From: Crossaster papposus
Lineage: Eukaryota; Echinodermata; Asteroidea; Velatida; Solasteridae
Length of the DNA stretch: 64,000 nucleotides
Assembly (NCBI GenBank): GCA_037893245.1
Contig: JBAIAA010000606.1
Coordinates: 1,116,001-1,180,000 of the forward strand
Reading direction: 5' to 3'
This document shows positions 49,835-63,686 of the stretch, piece by piece; within the stretch, counting starts at the first letter, position 1; each line of letters opens with the position of its first letter. Made by a program: the position numbers and the translations under genes. Below the pieces are notes generated by a model. That model saw only the letters and a list, made by a program, of their open reading frames with translations. It was not told the origin of the DNA and made no database searches.

Positions 49835-49880
49835 CTGGGTGTTAGGAGATAGAGGGGCTGGGTGTTAGGAGATAGAGGGG
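49835..49880. repeat. 23-bp internal duplication, 222-bp monomer copy 2
   Basis: Same 23-bp unit at 49835-49857 and 49858-49880, with ATTCGTTATAGG in the same monomer instead of ATTCGCCATAGG. A five-G 198-bp monomer follows. Confidence 0.9.
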
Positions 49881-51446
49881 GGCCTCCAGGAATGGCAAAA
49901 TTAGCAATTTGACCCGGGGCATGCTTTGTTAGTATTTTATTTCGATTTTCTGAAAATTTTAACGTTAACACACGCGTTTCAAATTCGCCATAGGTTTGTG
50001 CACACAATCCCCGCCCACAAATAAGGGCATGAAGGAAAGCATGCCCCGGGAAGGGGCTGGGTGTTAGGAGATAGAGGGGGCCTCCAGGAATGGCAAAATT
50101 AGCAATTTGACCCGGGGCATGCTTTGTTAGTATTTTATTTCGATTTTCTGAAAACTTTAACGTTAACACACGCGTTTCAAATTCGCCATAGGTTTGTGCA
50201 TACAATCCCCGCCCACAAATAAGGGCATGAAGGAAAGCATGCCCCGGGAAGGGGCTGGGTGTTAGGAGATAGAGGGGGGCCTCCAGGAATGGCAAAATTA
50301 GCAATTTGACCCGGGGCATGCTTTGTTAGTATTTTATTTCGATTTTCTGAACATTTTAACGTTAACACACGCGTTTCAAATTCGCCATAGGTTTGTGCAC
50401 ACAATCCCCGCCCACAAATAAGGGCATGAAGGAAAGCATGCCCCGGGAAGGGGCTGGGTGTTAGGAGATAGAGGGGGGCCTCCAGGAATGGCAAAATTAG
50501 CAATTTGACCCGGGCATGCTTTGTTAGTATTTTATTTCGATTTTCCGAAATTGTAACGTTAACACACGCGTTTCAAATTCGCCATAGGTTTGTGCATACA
50601 ATCTCCGCCCACAAATAAGGGCATGAAGGAAAGCATGCCCCGGGAAGGGGCTGGGTGTTAGGAGATAGAGGGGGGCCTCCAGGAATGGCACAATTAGCAA
50701 TTTGACCCGGGGCATGCTTTGTTAGTATTTTATTTCGATTTTCTGAACATTTTAACGTTAACACACGCGTTTCAAATTCGCCATAGGTTTGTGCACACAA
50801 TCCCCGCCAACAAATAAGGGCATGAAGGAAAGCATGCCCCGGAAAGGGGCTGGGTGTTAGGAGATAGAGGGGGGCCTCCAGGTATGGCAAAATTAGCAAT
50901 TTGACCCGGGTCATGCTTTGTTAGTATTTTATTTCGATTTTCTGAAAATTGTAACGTTAACACACGCGTTTCAAATTCGCCATAGGTTTGTGCACACAAT
51001 CCCCGCCCACAAATAAGGGCATGAAGGAAAGCATGCCACGGGAAGGGGCTGGGTTTTAGGAGATAGAGGGGGGCCTCCAGGAATGGCTAAATTAGCAATT
51101 TGACCCGGGGCATGCTTTGTTAGTATTTTATTTCGATTTTCTGAAAACTTTAACGTTAACACACGCGTTTCAAATTCGCCATAGGTTTGTGCCCACAATC
51201 CACGCCCACAAATAAGGGCATGAAGGAAAGCATGCCCCGGGAAGGGGCTGGGTGTTAGGAGATAGAGGGGGGCCTCCAGGAATGGCAAAATTAGCAATTT
51301 GACCCGGGGCATGCTTTGTTAGTATTTTATTTCGATTTTCTGAACATTTTAACGTTAACACACGCGTTTCAAATTCGCCATAGGTTTGTGCACACAATCC
51401 CCGCCCACAAATAAGGGCATGAAGGAAAGCATGCCCCGGGAAGGGG

Positions 51447-51492
51447 CTGGGTGTTAGGAGATAGAGGGGCTGGGTGTTAGGAGATAGAGGGG
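51447..51492. repeat. 23-bp internal duplication, 222-bp monomer copy 3
   Basis: Same unit at 51447-51469 and 51470-51492, 1612 bp after copy 2. A five-G 198-bp monomer follows. Confidence 0.9.
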
Positions 51493-52583
51493 GGCCTCCA
51501 GGAATGGCAAAATTAGCAATTTGACCCGGGGCATGCTTTGTTAGTATTTTATTTCGATTTTCTGAAAATTTTAACGTTAACACACGCGTTTCAAATTCGC
51601 CATAGGTTTGTGCACACAATCCCCGCCCACAAATAAGGGCATGAAGGAAAGCATGCCCCGGGAAGGGGCTGGGTGTTAGGAGATAGAGGGGGCCTCCAGG
51701 AATGGCAAAATTAGCAATTTGACCCGGGGCATGCTTTGTTAGTATTTTATTTCGATTTTCTGAACATTTTAACGTTAACACACGCGTTTCAAATTCGCCA
51801 TAGGTTTGTGCATACAATCCCCGCCCACAAATAAGGGCATGAAGGAAAGCATGCCCCGGGAAGGGGCTGGGTGTTAGGAGATAGAGGGGGGCCTCCAGGA
51901 ATGGCACAATTAGCAATTTGACCCGGGGCATGCTTTGTTAGTATTTTATTTCGATTTTCTGAACATTTTAACGTTAACACACGCGTTTCAAATTCGCCAT
52001 AGGTTTGTGCACACAATCCCCGCCAACAAATAAGGGCATGAAGGAAAGCATGCCCCGGAAAGGGGCTGGGTGTTAGGAGATAGAGGGGGGCCTCCAGGTA
52101 TGGCAAAATTAGCAATTTGACCCGGGTCATGCTTTGTTAGTATTTTATTTCGATTTTCTGAAAATTGTAACGTTAACACACGCGTTTCAAATTCGCCATA
52201 GGTTTGTGCACACAATCCCCGCCCACAAATAAGGGCATGAAGGAAAGCATGCCACGGGAAGGGGCTGGGTGTTAGGAGATAGAGGGGGGCCTCCAGGAAT
52301 GGCAAAATTAGCAATTTGACCTGGGGCATGCTTTGTTAGTATTTTATTTCGATTTTCTGAAAATGTTAACGTTAACACACGCGTTTCAAATTCGCCATAG
52401 GTTTGTGCACACATTCTCCGCCCACAAATAAGGGCATGAAGGAAAGCATGCCCCGGGAAGGGGCTGGGTGTTAGGAGATAGAGGGGGGCCTCCAGGAATG
52501 GCAACATTAGCAATTTGACCCGGGCATGCTTTGTTAGTATTTTATTTCGATTTTCTGAAAATTTTAACGTTAACACACGCGTT

Positions 52584-55500
52584 TCAAATTCGCCATAGGT
52601 TTGTGCACACAATCCCCGCCCACAAATAAGGGCATGAAGGAAAGCATGCCCCGGGAAGGGGCTGGGTGTTAGGAGATAGAGGGGGGCCTCCAGGAATGGC
52701 AAAATTAGCAATTTGACCCGGGGAATGCTTTGTTACTATTTTATTTCGATTTTCTGAAAACTTTAACGTTAACACACGCGTTTCAAATTCGCCATAGGTT
52801 TGTGCATACAATCCCCGTCCACAAATAAGAGCATGAAGGAAAGCATGACCCGGGAAGGGGCTGGGTGTTAGGAGATAGAGGGGGGCCTCCAGGAATGGCA
52901 AAATTAGCAATTTGACCCGGGGCATGCTTTGTTAGTATTTTATTTCGATTTTCTGAAAATGTTAACGTTAACACACGCGTTTCAAATTCGCCATAGGTTT
53001 GTGCACACAATCCCCGCCCACAAATAAGGGCATGAAGGAAAGCATGCCCCGGAAAGGGGCTGGGTGTTAGGAGATAGAGGGGGGCCTCCAGGAATGGCAA
53101 AATTAGCAATTTGACCCGGGGCATGCTTTGTTAGTATTTTATTTCGATTTTCCGAAATTGTAACGTTAACACACGCGTTTCAAATTCGCCATAGGTTTGT
53201 GCATACAATCCCCGCCCACAAATAAGGGCATGAAGGAAAGCATACCCCGGGAAGGGGCTGGGTGTTAGGAGATAGAGGGGGGCCTCCAGGAATGGCACAA
53301 TTAGCAATTTGACCCTGGGCATGCTTTGTTAGTATTTTATTTCGATTTTCTGAACATTTTAACGTTAACACACGCGTTTCAAATTCGCCATAGGTTTGTG
53401 CACACAATCCCCGCCAACAAATAAGGGCATGAAGGAAAGCATGCCCCGGAAAGGGGCTGGGTGTTAGGAGATAGAGGGGGGCCTCCAGGTATGGCAAAAT
53501 TAGCAATTTGACCCGGGTCATGCTTTGTTAGTATTTTATTTCGATTTTCTGAAAATTGTAACGTTAACACACGCGTTTCAAATTCGCCATAGGTTTGTGC
53601 CCACAATCCACGCCCACAAATAAGGGCATGAAGGAAAGCATGCCCCGGGAAGGGGCTGGGTGTTAGGAGATAGAGGGGGGCCTCCAGGAATGGCAAAATT
53701 AGCAATTTGACCCGGGGCATGCTTTGTTAGTATTTTATTTCGATTTTCTGGAAATTTTAACGTTAACACACGCGTTTCAAATTCGCCATAGGTTTGTGCA
53801 CACAATCCACGCCCACAAATAAGGGCATGAAGGAAAGCATGCCCCGGGAAGGGGCTGGGTGTTAGGAGATAGAGGGGGGCCTCCAGGAATGGCAAAATTA
53901 GCAATTTGACCCGGGGCATGCTTTGTTAGTATTTTATTTCGATTTTCTGGAAATTTTAACGTTAACACACGCGTTTCAAATTCGCCATAGGTTTGTGCAC
54001 ACAATCCCCGCCCACAAATAAGGGCATGAAGGAAAGCATGCCCCGGGAAGGGGCTGGGTATTAGGAGATAGAGGGGGGCCTCCAGGAATGGCAAAATTAG
54101 CAATTTGACCCGGGGCATGCTTTGTTAGTATTTTATTTCGATTTTCTGAACATCATAACGTTAACACACGCGTTTCAAATTCGCCATAGGTTTGTGCACA
54201 CAATCCCCGCCCACAAATAAGGGCATGAAGGAAAGCCTGCCCCGGGAAGGGGCTGGGTGTTAGGAGATAGAGGGGGCCTCCAGGAATGGCAAAATTAGCA
54301 ATTTGACCCGGGGCATGCTTTGTTAGTATTTTATTTCGATTTTCTGAAAATTTTAACGTTAACACACGCGTTTCAAATTCGCCATAGGTTTGTGCACACA
54401 ATCCCCGCCCACAAATAAGGGCATGAAGGAAAGCATGCCCCGGGAAGGGGCTGGGTGTTAGGAGATAGAGGGGGGCCTCCAGGAATGGCAAAATTAGCAA
54501 TTTGACCCGGGGAATGCTTTGTTACTATTTTATTTCGATTTTCTGAAAACTTTAACGTTAACACACGCGTTTCAAATTCGCCATAGGTTTGTGCATACAA
54601 TCCCCGTCCACAAATAAGAGCATGAAGGAAAGCATGACCCGGGAAGGGGCTGGGTGTTAGGAGATAGAGGGGGGCCTCCAGGAATGGCAAAATTAGCAAT
54701 TTGACCCGGGGCATGCTTTGTTAGTATTTTATTTCGATTTTCTGAAAATGTTAACGTTAACACACGCGTTTCAAATTCGCCATAGGTTTGTGCACACAAT
54801 CCCCGCCCACAAATAAGGGCATGAAGGAAAGCATGCCCCGGAAAGGGGCTGGGTGTTAGGAGATAGAGGGGGGCCTCCAGGAATGGCAAAATTAGCAATT
54901 TGACCCGGGGCATGCTTTGTTAGTATTTTATTTCGATTTTCCGAAATTGTAACGTTAACACACGCGTTTCAAATTCGCCATAGGTTTGTGCATACAATCC
55001 CCGCCCACAAATAAGGGCATGAAGGAAAGCATACCCCGGGAAGGGGCTGGGTGTTAGGAGATAGAGGGGGGCCTCCAGGAATGGCACAATTAGCAATTTG
55101 ACCCGGGGCATGCTTTGTTAGTATTTTATTTCGATTTTCTGAACATTTTAACGTTAACACACGCGTTTCAAATTCGCCATAGGTTTGTGCACACAATCCC
55201 CGCCAACAAATAAGGGCATGAAGGAAAGCATGCCCCGGAAAGGGGCTGGGTGTTAGGAGATAGAGGGGGGCCTCCAGGTATGGCAAAATTAGCAATTTGA
55301 CCCGGGTCATGCTTTGTTAGTATTTTATTTCGATTTTCTGAAAATTGTAACGTTAACACACGCGTTTCAAATTCGCCATAGGTTTGTGCCCACAATCCAC
55401 GCCCACAAATAAGGGCATGAAGGAAAGCATGCCCCGGGAAGGGGCTGGGTGTTAGGAGATAGAGGGGGGCCTCCAGGAATGGCAAAATTAGCAATTTGAC

Positions 55501-57100
55501 CCGGGGCATGCTTTGTTAGTATTTTATTTCGATTTTCTGGAAATTTTAACGTTAACACACGCGTTTCAAATTCGCCATAGGTTTGTGCACACAATCCCCG
55601 CCCACAAATAAGGGCATGAAGGAAAGCATGCCCCGGGAAGGGGCTGGGTGTTAGGAGATAGAGGGGGGCCTCCAGGAATGGCAAAATTAGCAATTTGACC
55701 CGGGGCATGCTTTGTTAGTATTTTATTTCGATTTTCTGAACATCATAACGTTAACACACGCGTTTCAAATTCGCCATAGGTTTGTGCACACAATCCCCGC
55801 CCACAAATAAGGGCATGAAGGAAAGCCTGCCACGGGAAGGGGCTGGGTGTTAGGAGATAGAGGGGGGCCTCCAGGAATGGCAAAATTAGCAATTTGACCC
55901 GGGGCATGCTTTGTTAGTATTTTATTTCGATTTTCTGAAAATTTTAACGTTAACACACGCGTTTCAAATTCGCCATAGGTTTGTGCACACAATCCCCGCC
56001 CACAAATAAGGGCATGAAGGAAAGCATGCCCCGGGAAGGGGCTGGGTGTTAGGAGATAGAGGGGGGCCTCCAGGAATGGCAAAATTAGCAATTTGACCCG
56101 GGCATGCTTTGTTAGTATTTTATTTCGATTTTCTGCAAATTTTAACGTTAACACACGCGTTTCAAATTCGCCCTAGGTTTGTGCACACAATCCCCGCCCA
56201 CAAATAAGGGCATGAAGGAAAGCATGCCCCGGGAAGGGGCTGGGTGTTAGGAGATAGAGGGGGGCCTCCAGGAATGGCAAAATTAGCAATTTGACCCGGG
56301 GCATGCTTTGTTAGTATTTTATTTCGATTTTCTGAAAACTTTAACGTTAACACACGCGTTTCAAATTCGCCATAGGTTTGTGCCCACAATCCACGCACAC
56401 AAATAAGGGCATGAAGGAAAGCATGCCCCGGGAAGGGGCTGGGTGTTAGGAGATAGAGGGGGGCCTCCAGGAATGGCAAAATTAGCAATTTGACCCGGGG
56501 CATGCTTTGTTAGTATTTTATTTCGATTTTCTGAAAATGTTAACGTTAACACACGCGTTTCAAATTCGCCATAGGTTTGTGCACACAATCCCCGCCCACA
56601 AATAAGGGCATGAAGGAAAGCATGCCCCGGAAAGGGGCTGGGTGTTAGGAGATAGAGGGGGGCCTCCAGTAATGGCAAAATTAGCAATTTGACCCGGGGC
56701 ATGCTTTGTTAGTATTTTATTTCGATTTTCCGAAATTGTAACGTTAACACACGCGTTTCAAATTCGCCATAGGTTTGTGCATACAATCCCCGCCCACAAA
56801 TAAGGGCATGAAGGAAAGCATACCCCGGGAAGGGGCTGGGTGTTAGGAGATAGAGGGGGGCCTCCAGGAATGGCACAATTAGCAATTTGACCCGGGGCAT
56901 GCTTTGTTAGTATTTTATTTCGATTTTCTGAACATTTTAACGTTAACACACGCGTTTCAAATTCGCCATAGGTTTGTGCACACAATACCCGCCAACAAAT
57001 AAGGGCATGAAGGAAAGCATGCCCCGGAAAGGGGCTGGGTGTTAGGAGATAGAGGGGGGCCTCCAGGTATGGCAAAATTAGCAATTTGACCCGGGTCATG
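52584..57100. repeat. Nine-monomer higher-order repeats (offset 1789 bp)
   Basis: GGGGAATGC with TTACTATTT (near 52722 and 54511), CCGTCCACAAATAAGAGC (near 52817 and 54606), CCGAAATTG (near 53153, 54942 and 56731) and GCATACCCCGGG (near 53241, 55030 and 56819) recur 1789 bp apart. 1789 is 9 x 199 less 2. The third copy changes partway: GAAAATTTT replaces GAAAATTGT near 57130. Confidence 0.87.
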
Positions 57101-58540
57101 CTTTGTTAGTATTTTATTTAGATTTTCTGAAAATTTTAACGTTAACACACGCGTTTCAAATTCGCCATAGGTTTGTGCACACAATCCCCGCCCACAAATA
57201 AGGGCATGAAGGAAAGCATGCCCCGGGAAGGGGCTGGGTGTTAGGAGATAGAGGGGGGCCTCCAGGAATGGCAAAATTAGCAATTTGACCCGGGGCATGC
57301 TTTGTTAGTATTTTATTTCGATTTTCTGAAAACTTTAACGTTAACACACGCGTTTCAAATTCGCCATAGGTTTGTGCCCACAATCCACGCCCACAAATAA
57401 GGGCATGAAGGAAAGCATGCCCCGGGAAGGGGCTGGGTGTTAGGAGATAGAGGGGGGCCTCCAGGAATGGCAAAATTAGCAATTTGACCCGGGGCATGCT
57501 TTGTTAGTATTTTATTTCGATTTTCTGGAAATTTTAACGTTAACACACGCGTTTCAAATTCGCCATAGGTTTGTGCACACAATCCCCGCCCACAAATAAG
57601 GGCATGAAGGAAAGCATGCCCCGGGAAGGGGCTGGGTGTTAGGAGATAGAGGGGGGCCTCCAGGAATGGCAAAATTAGCAATTTGACCCGGGGCATGCTT
57701 TGTTAGTATTTTATTTCGATTTTCTGAACATCATAACGTTAACACACGCGTTTCAAATTCGCCATAGGTTTGTGCACACAATCCCCGCCCACAAATAAGG
57801 GCATGAAGGAAAGCCTGCCACGGGAAGGGGCTGGGTGTTAGGAGATAGAGGGGGGCCTCCAGGAATGGCAAAATTAGCAATTTGACCCGGGGCATGCTTT
57901 GTTAGTATTTTATTTCGATTTTCTGAAAATTTTAACGTTAACACACGCGTTTCAAATTCGCCATAGGTTTGTGCACACAATCCCCGCCCACAAATAAGGG
58001 CATGAAGGAAAGCATGCCCCGGGAAGGGGCTGGGTGTTAGGAGATAGAGGGGGGCCTCCAGGAATGGCAAAATTAGCAATTTGACCCGGGCATGCTTTGT
58101 TAGTATTTTATTTCGATTTTCTGAAAATTTTAACGTTAACACACGCGTTTCAAATTCGCCCTAGGTTTGTGCACACAATCCCCGCCCACAAATAAGGGCA
58201 TGAAGGAAAGCATGCCCCGGGAAGGGGCTGGGTGTTAGGAGATAGAGGGGGGCCTCCAGGAATGGCAAAATTAGCAATTTGACCCGGGGCATGCTTTGTT
58301 AGTATTTTATTTCGATTTTCTGAAAACTTTAACGTTAACACACGCGTTTCAAATTCGCCATAGGTTTGTGCCCACAATCCACGCACACAAATAAGGGCAT
58401 GAAGGAAAGCATGCCCCGGGAAGGGGCTGGGTGTTAGGAGATAGAGGGGGGCCTCCAGGAATGGCAAAATTAGCAATTTGACCCGGGGCATGCTTTGTTA
58501 GTATTTTATTTCGATTTTCTGAACATTTTAACGTTAACAC
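55367..58540. repeat. Ten-monomer block copy (offset 1988 bp)
   Basis: GAACATCATAACG (near 55738 and 57726), GCCTGCCACGGG (near 55826 and 57814), GACCCGGGCATG (near 56096 and 58084), CGCCCTAGG (near 56170 and 58158) and CCACGCACAC (near 56390 and 58378) recur 1988 bp apart. 1988 is 10 x 199 less 2. Confidence 0.87.
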
Positions 58541-58625
58541 ACGCGTTTCAAATTCGCCATAGGTTTGTGCACACTATCCCCGCCCACAAATAAGGGCATG
58601 AAGGAAAGCATGCCCCGGGAAGGGG

Positions 58626-58671
58626 CTGGGTGTTAGGAGATAGAGGGGCTGGGTGTTAGGAGATAGAGGGG
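58626..58671. repeat. 23-bp internal duplication, 222-bp monomer copy 4
   Basis: Same unit at 58626-58648 and 58649-58671. The following monomer has GAACATTAT, AGGGCACGAAGG and a five-G run. Confidence 0.9.
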
Positions 58672-61232
58672 GGCCTCCAGGAATGGCAAAATTAGCAATT
58701 TGACCCGGGGCATGCTTTGTTAGTATTTTATTTCGATTTTCTGAACATTATAACGTTAACACACGCGTTTCAAAATCGCCATAGGTTTGTGCACACAATC
58801 CCCGCCCACAAATAAGGGCACGAAGGAAAGCATGCCCCGGGAAGGGGCTGGGTGTTAGGAGATAGAGGGGGCCTCCAGGAATGGCAAAATTAGCAATTTG
58901 ACCCGGGGCATGCTTTGTTAGTATTTTATTTCGATTTTCTGAAAACTTTAACGTTAACACACGCGTTTCAAATTCGCCATAGGTTTGTGCATACAATCCC
59001 CGCCCACAAATAAGGGCATGAAGGAAAGCATGCCCCGGGAAGGGGCTGGGTGTTAGGAGATAGAGGGGGGCCTCCAGGAATGGCAAAATTAGCAATTTGA
59101 CCCGGGGCATGCTTTGTTAGTATTTTATTTCGATTTTCTGAAAATGTTAACGTTAACACACGCGTTTCAAATTCGCCATAGGTTTGTGCACACAATCCCC
59201 GCCCACAAATAAGGGCATGAAGGAAAGCATGCCCCGGGAAGGGGCTGGGTGTTAGGAGATAGAGGGGGGCCTCCAAGAATGGCAAAATTAGCAATTTGAC
59301 CCGGGGCATGCTTTGTTAGTATTTTATTTCGATTTTCTGAAAACTTTAACGTTAACACACGCGTTTCAAATTCGCCATAGGTTTGTGCATACAATCCCCG
59401 CCCACAAATAAGGGCATGAAGGAAAGCATGCCCCGGGAAGGGGCTGGGTGTTAGGAGATAGAGGGGGGCCTCCAGGAATGGCAAAATTAGCAATTTGACC
59501 CGGGGCATGCTTTGTTAGTATTTTATTTCGATTTTCTGAAAATGTTAACGTTAACACACGCGTTTCAAATTCGCCATAGGTTTGTGCACACAATCCCCGC
59601 CCACAAATAAGGGCATGAAGGAAAGCATGCCCCGGGAAGGGGCTGGGTGTTAGGAGATAGAGGGGGGCCTCCAGGAATGGCAAAATTAGCAATTTGACCC
59701 GGGGCATGCTTTGTTAGTATTTTATTTCGATTTTCCGAAATGTTAACGTTAACACACGCGTTTCAAATTCGCCATAGGTTTGTGCATACAATCCCCGCCC
59801 ACAAATAAGGGCTTGAAGGAAAGCATGCCCCGGGAAGGGGCTGGGTGTTAGGAGATAGAGGGGGGCCTCCAGGAATGGCAAAATTAGCAATTTGACCCGG
59901 GGCATGCTTTGTTAGTATTTTATTTCGATTTTCTGAAAATGTTAACGTTAACACACGCGTTTCAAATTCGCCATAGGTTTGTGCACACAATCCCCGCCCA
60001 CAAATAAGGGCATGAAGGAAAGCATGCCCCGGGAAGGGGCTGGGTGTTAGGAGATAGAGGGGGGCCTCCAAGAATGGCAAAATTAGCAATTTGACCCGGG
60101 GCATGCTTTGTTAGTATTTTATTTCGATTTTCTGAAAACTTTAACGTTAACACACGCGTTTCAAATTCGCCATAGGTTTGTGCATACAATCCCCGCCCAC
60201 AAATAAGGGCATGAAGGAAAGCATGCCCCGGGAAGGGGCTGGGTGTTAGGAGATAGAGGGGGGCCTCCAGGAATGGCAAAATTAGCAATTTGACCCGGGG
60301 CATGCTTTGTTAGTATTTTATTTCGATTTTCTGAAAATGTTAACGTTAACACACGCGTTTCAAATTCGCCATAGGTTTGTGCACACAATCCCCGCCCACA
60401 AATAAGGGCATGAAGGAAAGCATGCCCCGGGAAGGGGCTGGGTGTTAGGAGATAGAGGGGGGCCTCCAGGAATGGCAAAATTAGCAATTTGACCCGGGGC
60501 ATGCTTTGTTAGTATTTTATTTCGATTTTCCGAAATGTTAACGTTAACACACGCGTTTCAAATTCGCCATAGGTTTGTGCATACAATCCCCGCCCACAAA
60601 TAAGGGCTTGAAGGAAAGCATACCCCGGGAAGGGGCTGGGTGTTAGGAGATAGAGGGGGGCCTCCAGGAATGGCACAATTAGCAATTTGACCCGGGGCAT
60701 GCTTTGTTAGTATTTTATTTCGATTTTCTGAACATTTTAACGTTAACACACGCGTTTCAAATTCGCCATAGGTTTGTGCACACAATCCCCGCCAACAAAT
60801 AAGGGCATGAAGGAAAGCATGCCCCGGAAAGGGGCTGGGTGTTAGGAGATAGAGGGGGGCCTCCAGGTATGGCAAAATTAGCAATTTGACCCGGGTCATG
60901 CTTTGTTAGTATTTTATTTCGATTTTCTGAAAATTGTAACGTTAACACACGCGTTTCAAATTCGCCATAGGTTTGTGCACACAATCCCCGCCCACAAATA
61001 AGGGCATGAAGGAAAGCCTGCCACGGGAAGGGGCTGGGTGTTAGGAGATAGAGGGGGGCCTCCAGGAATGGCAAAATTAGCAATTTGACCCGGGGCATGC
61101 TTTGTTAGTATTTTATTTCGATTTTCTGAAAATTTTAACGTTAACACACGCGTTTCAAATTCGCCATAGGTTTGTGCACACAATCCCCGCCCACAAATAA
61201 GGGCATGAAGGAAAGCATGCCCCGGGAAGGGG

Positions 61233-61278
61233 CTGGGTGTTAGGAGATAGAGGGGCTGGGTGTTAGGAGATAGAGGGG
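61233..61278. repeat. 23-bp internal duplication, 222-bp monomer copy 5
   Basis: Same unit at 61233-61255 and 61256-61278, 2607 bp after copy 4, again followed by the AGGGCACGAAGG five-G monomer. Confidence 0.9.
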
Positions 61279-63640
61279 GGCCTCCAGGAATGGCAAAATT
61301 AGCAATTTGACCCGGGGCATGCTTTGTTAGTATTTTATTTCGATTTTCTGAACATTATAACGTTAACACACGCGTTTCAAATTCGCCATAGGTTTGTGCA
61401 CACAATCCCCGCCCACAAATAAGGGCACGAAGGAAAGCATGCCCCGGGAAGGGGCTGGGTGTTAGGAGATAGAGGGGGCCTCCAGGAATGGCAAAATTAG
61501 CAATTTGACCCGGGGCATGCTTTGTTAGTATTTTATTTCGATTTTCTGAAAACTTTAACGTTAACACACGCGTTTCAAATTCGCCATAGGTTTGTGCATA
61601 CAATCCCCGCCCACAAATAAGGGCATGAAGGAAAGCATGCCCCGGGAAGGGGCTGGGTGTTAGGAGATAGAGGGGGGCCTCCAGGAATGGCAAAATTAGC
61701 AATTTGACCCGGGGCATGCTTTGTTAGTATTTTATTTCGATTTTCTGAAAATGTTAACGTTAACACACGCGTTTCAAATTCGCCATAGGTTTGTGCACAC
61801 AATCCCCGCCCACAAATAAGGGCATGAAGGAAAGCATGCCCCGGGAAGGGGCTGGGTGTTAGGAGATAGAGGGGGGCCTCCAAGAATGGCAAAATTAGCA
61901 ATTTGACCCGGGGCATGCTTTGTTAGTATTTTATTTCGATTTTCTGAAAACTTTAACGTTAACACACGCGTTTCAAATTCGCCATAGGTTTGTGCACACA
62001 ATCCCCGCCCACAAATAAGGGCATGAAGGAAAGCATGCCCCGGGAAGGGGCTGGGTGTTAGGAGATAGAGGGGGGCCTCCAGGAATGGCAAAATTAGCAA
62101 TTTGACCCGGGGCATGCTTTGTTAGTATTTTATTTCGATTTTCCGAAATGTTAACGTTAACACACGCGTTTCAAATTCGCCATAGGTTTGTGCATACAAT
62201 CCCCGCCCACAAATAAGGGCTTGAAGGAAAGCATACCCCGGGAAGGGGCTGGGTGTTAGGAGATAGAGGGGGGCCTCCAGGAATGGCACAATTAGCAATT
62301 TGACCCGGGGCATGCTTTGTTAGTATTTTATTTCGATTTTCTGAACATTTTAACGTTAACACACGCGTTTCAAATTCGCCATAGGTTTGTGCACACAATC
62401 CCCGCCAACAAATAAGGGCATGAAGGAAAGCATGCCCCGGAAAGGGGCTGGGTGTTAGGAGATAGAGGGGGGCCTCCAGGTATGGCAAAATTAGCAATTT
62501 GACCCGGGTCATGCTTTGTTAGTATTTTATTTCGATTTTCTGAAAATTGTAACGTTAACACACGCGTTTCAAATTCGCCATAGGTTTGTGCACACAATCC
62601 CCGCCCACAAATAAGGGCATGAAGGAAAGCCTGCCACGGGAAGGGGCTGGGTGTTAGGAGATAGAGGGGGGCCTCCAGGAATGGCAAAATTAGCAATTTG
62701 ACCCGGGGCATGCTTTGTTAGTATTTTATTTCGATTTTCTGAAAATTTTAACGTTAACACACGCGTTTCAAATTCGCCATAGGTTTGTGCACACAATCCC
62801 CGCCCACAAATAAGGGCATGAAGGAAAGCATGCCCCGGGAAGGGGCTGGGTGTTAGGAGATAGAGGGGGGCCTCCAGGAATGGCAAAATTAGCAATTTGA
62901 CCCGGGCATGCTTTGTTAGTATTTTATTTCGATTTTCTGAAAATTTTAACGTTAACACACGCGTTTCAAATTCGCCCTAGGTTTGTGCACACAATCCCCG
63001 CCCACAAATAAGGGCATGAAGGAAAGCATGCCCCGGGAAGGGGCTGGGTGTTAGGAGATAGAGGGGGGCCTCCAGGAATGGCAAAATTAGCAATTTGACC
63101 CGGGGCATGCTTTGTTAGTATTTTATTTCGATTTTCTGAAAACTTTAACGTTAACACACGCGTTTCAAATTCGCCATAGGTTTGTGCCCACAATCCACGC
63201 CCACAAATAAGGGCATGAAGGAAAGCATGCCCTGGGAAGGGGCTGGGTGTTAGGAGATAGAGGGGGGCCTCCAGGAATGGCAAAATTAGCAATTTGACCC
63301 GGGGCATGCTTTGTTAGTATTTTATTTCGATTTTCTGAACATTTTAACGTTAACACACGCGTTTCAAATTCGCCATAGGTTTGTGCACACAATCCCCGCC
63401 CACAAATAAGGGCATGAAGGAAAGCATGCCCCGGGAAGGGGCTGGGTGTTAGGAGATAGAGGGGGGCCTCCAGGAATGGCAAAATTAGCAATTTGACCCG
63501 GGGCATGCTTTGTTAGTATTTTATTTCGATTTTCTGAACATTTTAACGTTAACACACGCGTTTCAAATTCGCCATAGGTTTGTGCACACAATCCCCGCCC
63601 ACAAATAAGGGCATGAAGGAAAGCATGCCCCGGGAAGGGG

Positions 63641-63686
63641 CTGGGTGTTAGGAGATAGAGGGGCTGGGTGTTAGGAGATAGAGGGG
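63641..63686. repeat. 23-bp internal duplication, 222-bp monomer copy 6
   Basis: Same unit at 63641-63663 and 63664-63686, 2408 bp after copy 5, followed by the AGGGCACGAAGG five-G monomer near the window end. Confidence 0.9.

Larger units (their letters stand above)
48143..52340. repeat. Blocks with offsets 2430, 1612 and 1216 bp
   Basis: CCGCCAACAAATAAGG occurs near 48376, 50806 and 52022. GGGTTTTAGG with GGCTAAATTAGC occurs near 48620, 49440 and 51050. The 222-bp monomer follows at 49017, 49835 and 51447. Offsets are not multiples of 199 because a 222-bp copy adds 23 bp. Confidence 0.82.

Noticed and set aside
49558-50319. Longer minus-strand frames of 253 codons (also 51170-51931) and 157-179 codons elsewhere
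   Set aside because: They arise where 222-bp and other length variants join monomer phases; the translation is the same satellite peptide repeated in different frames.
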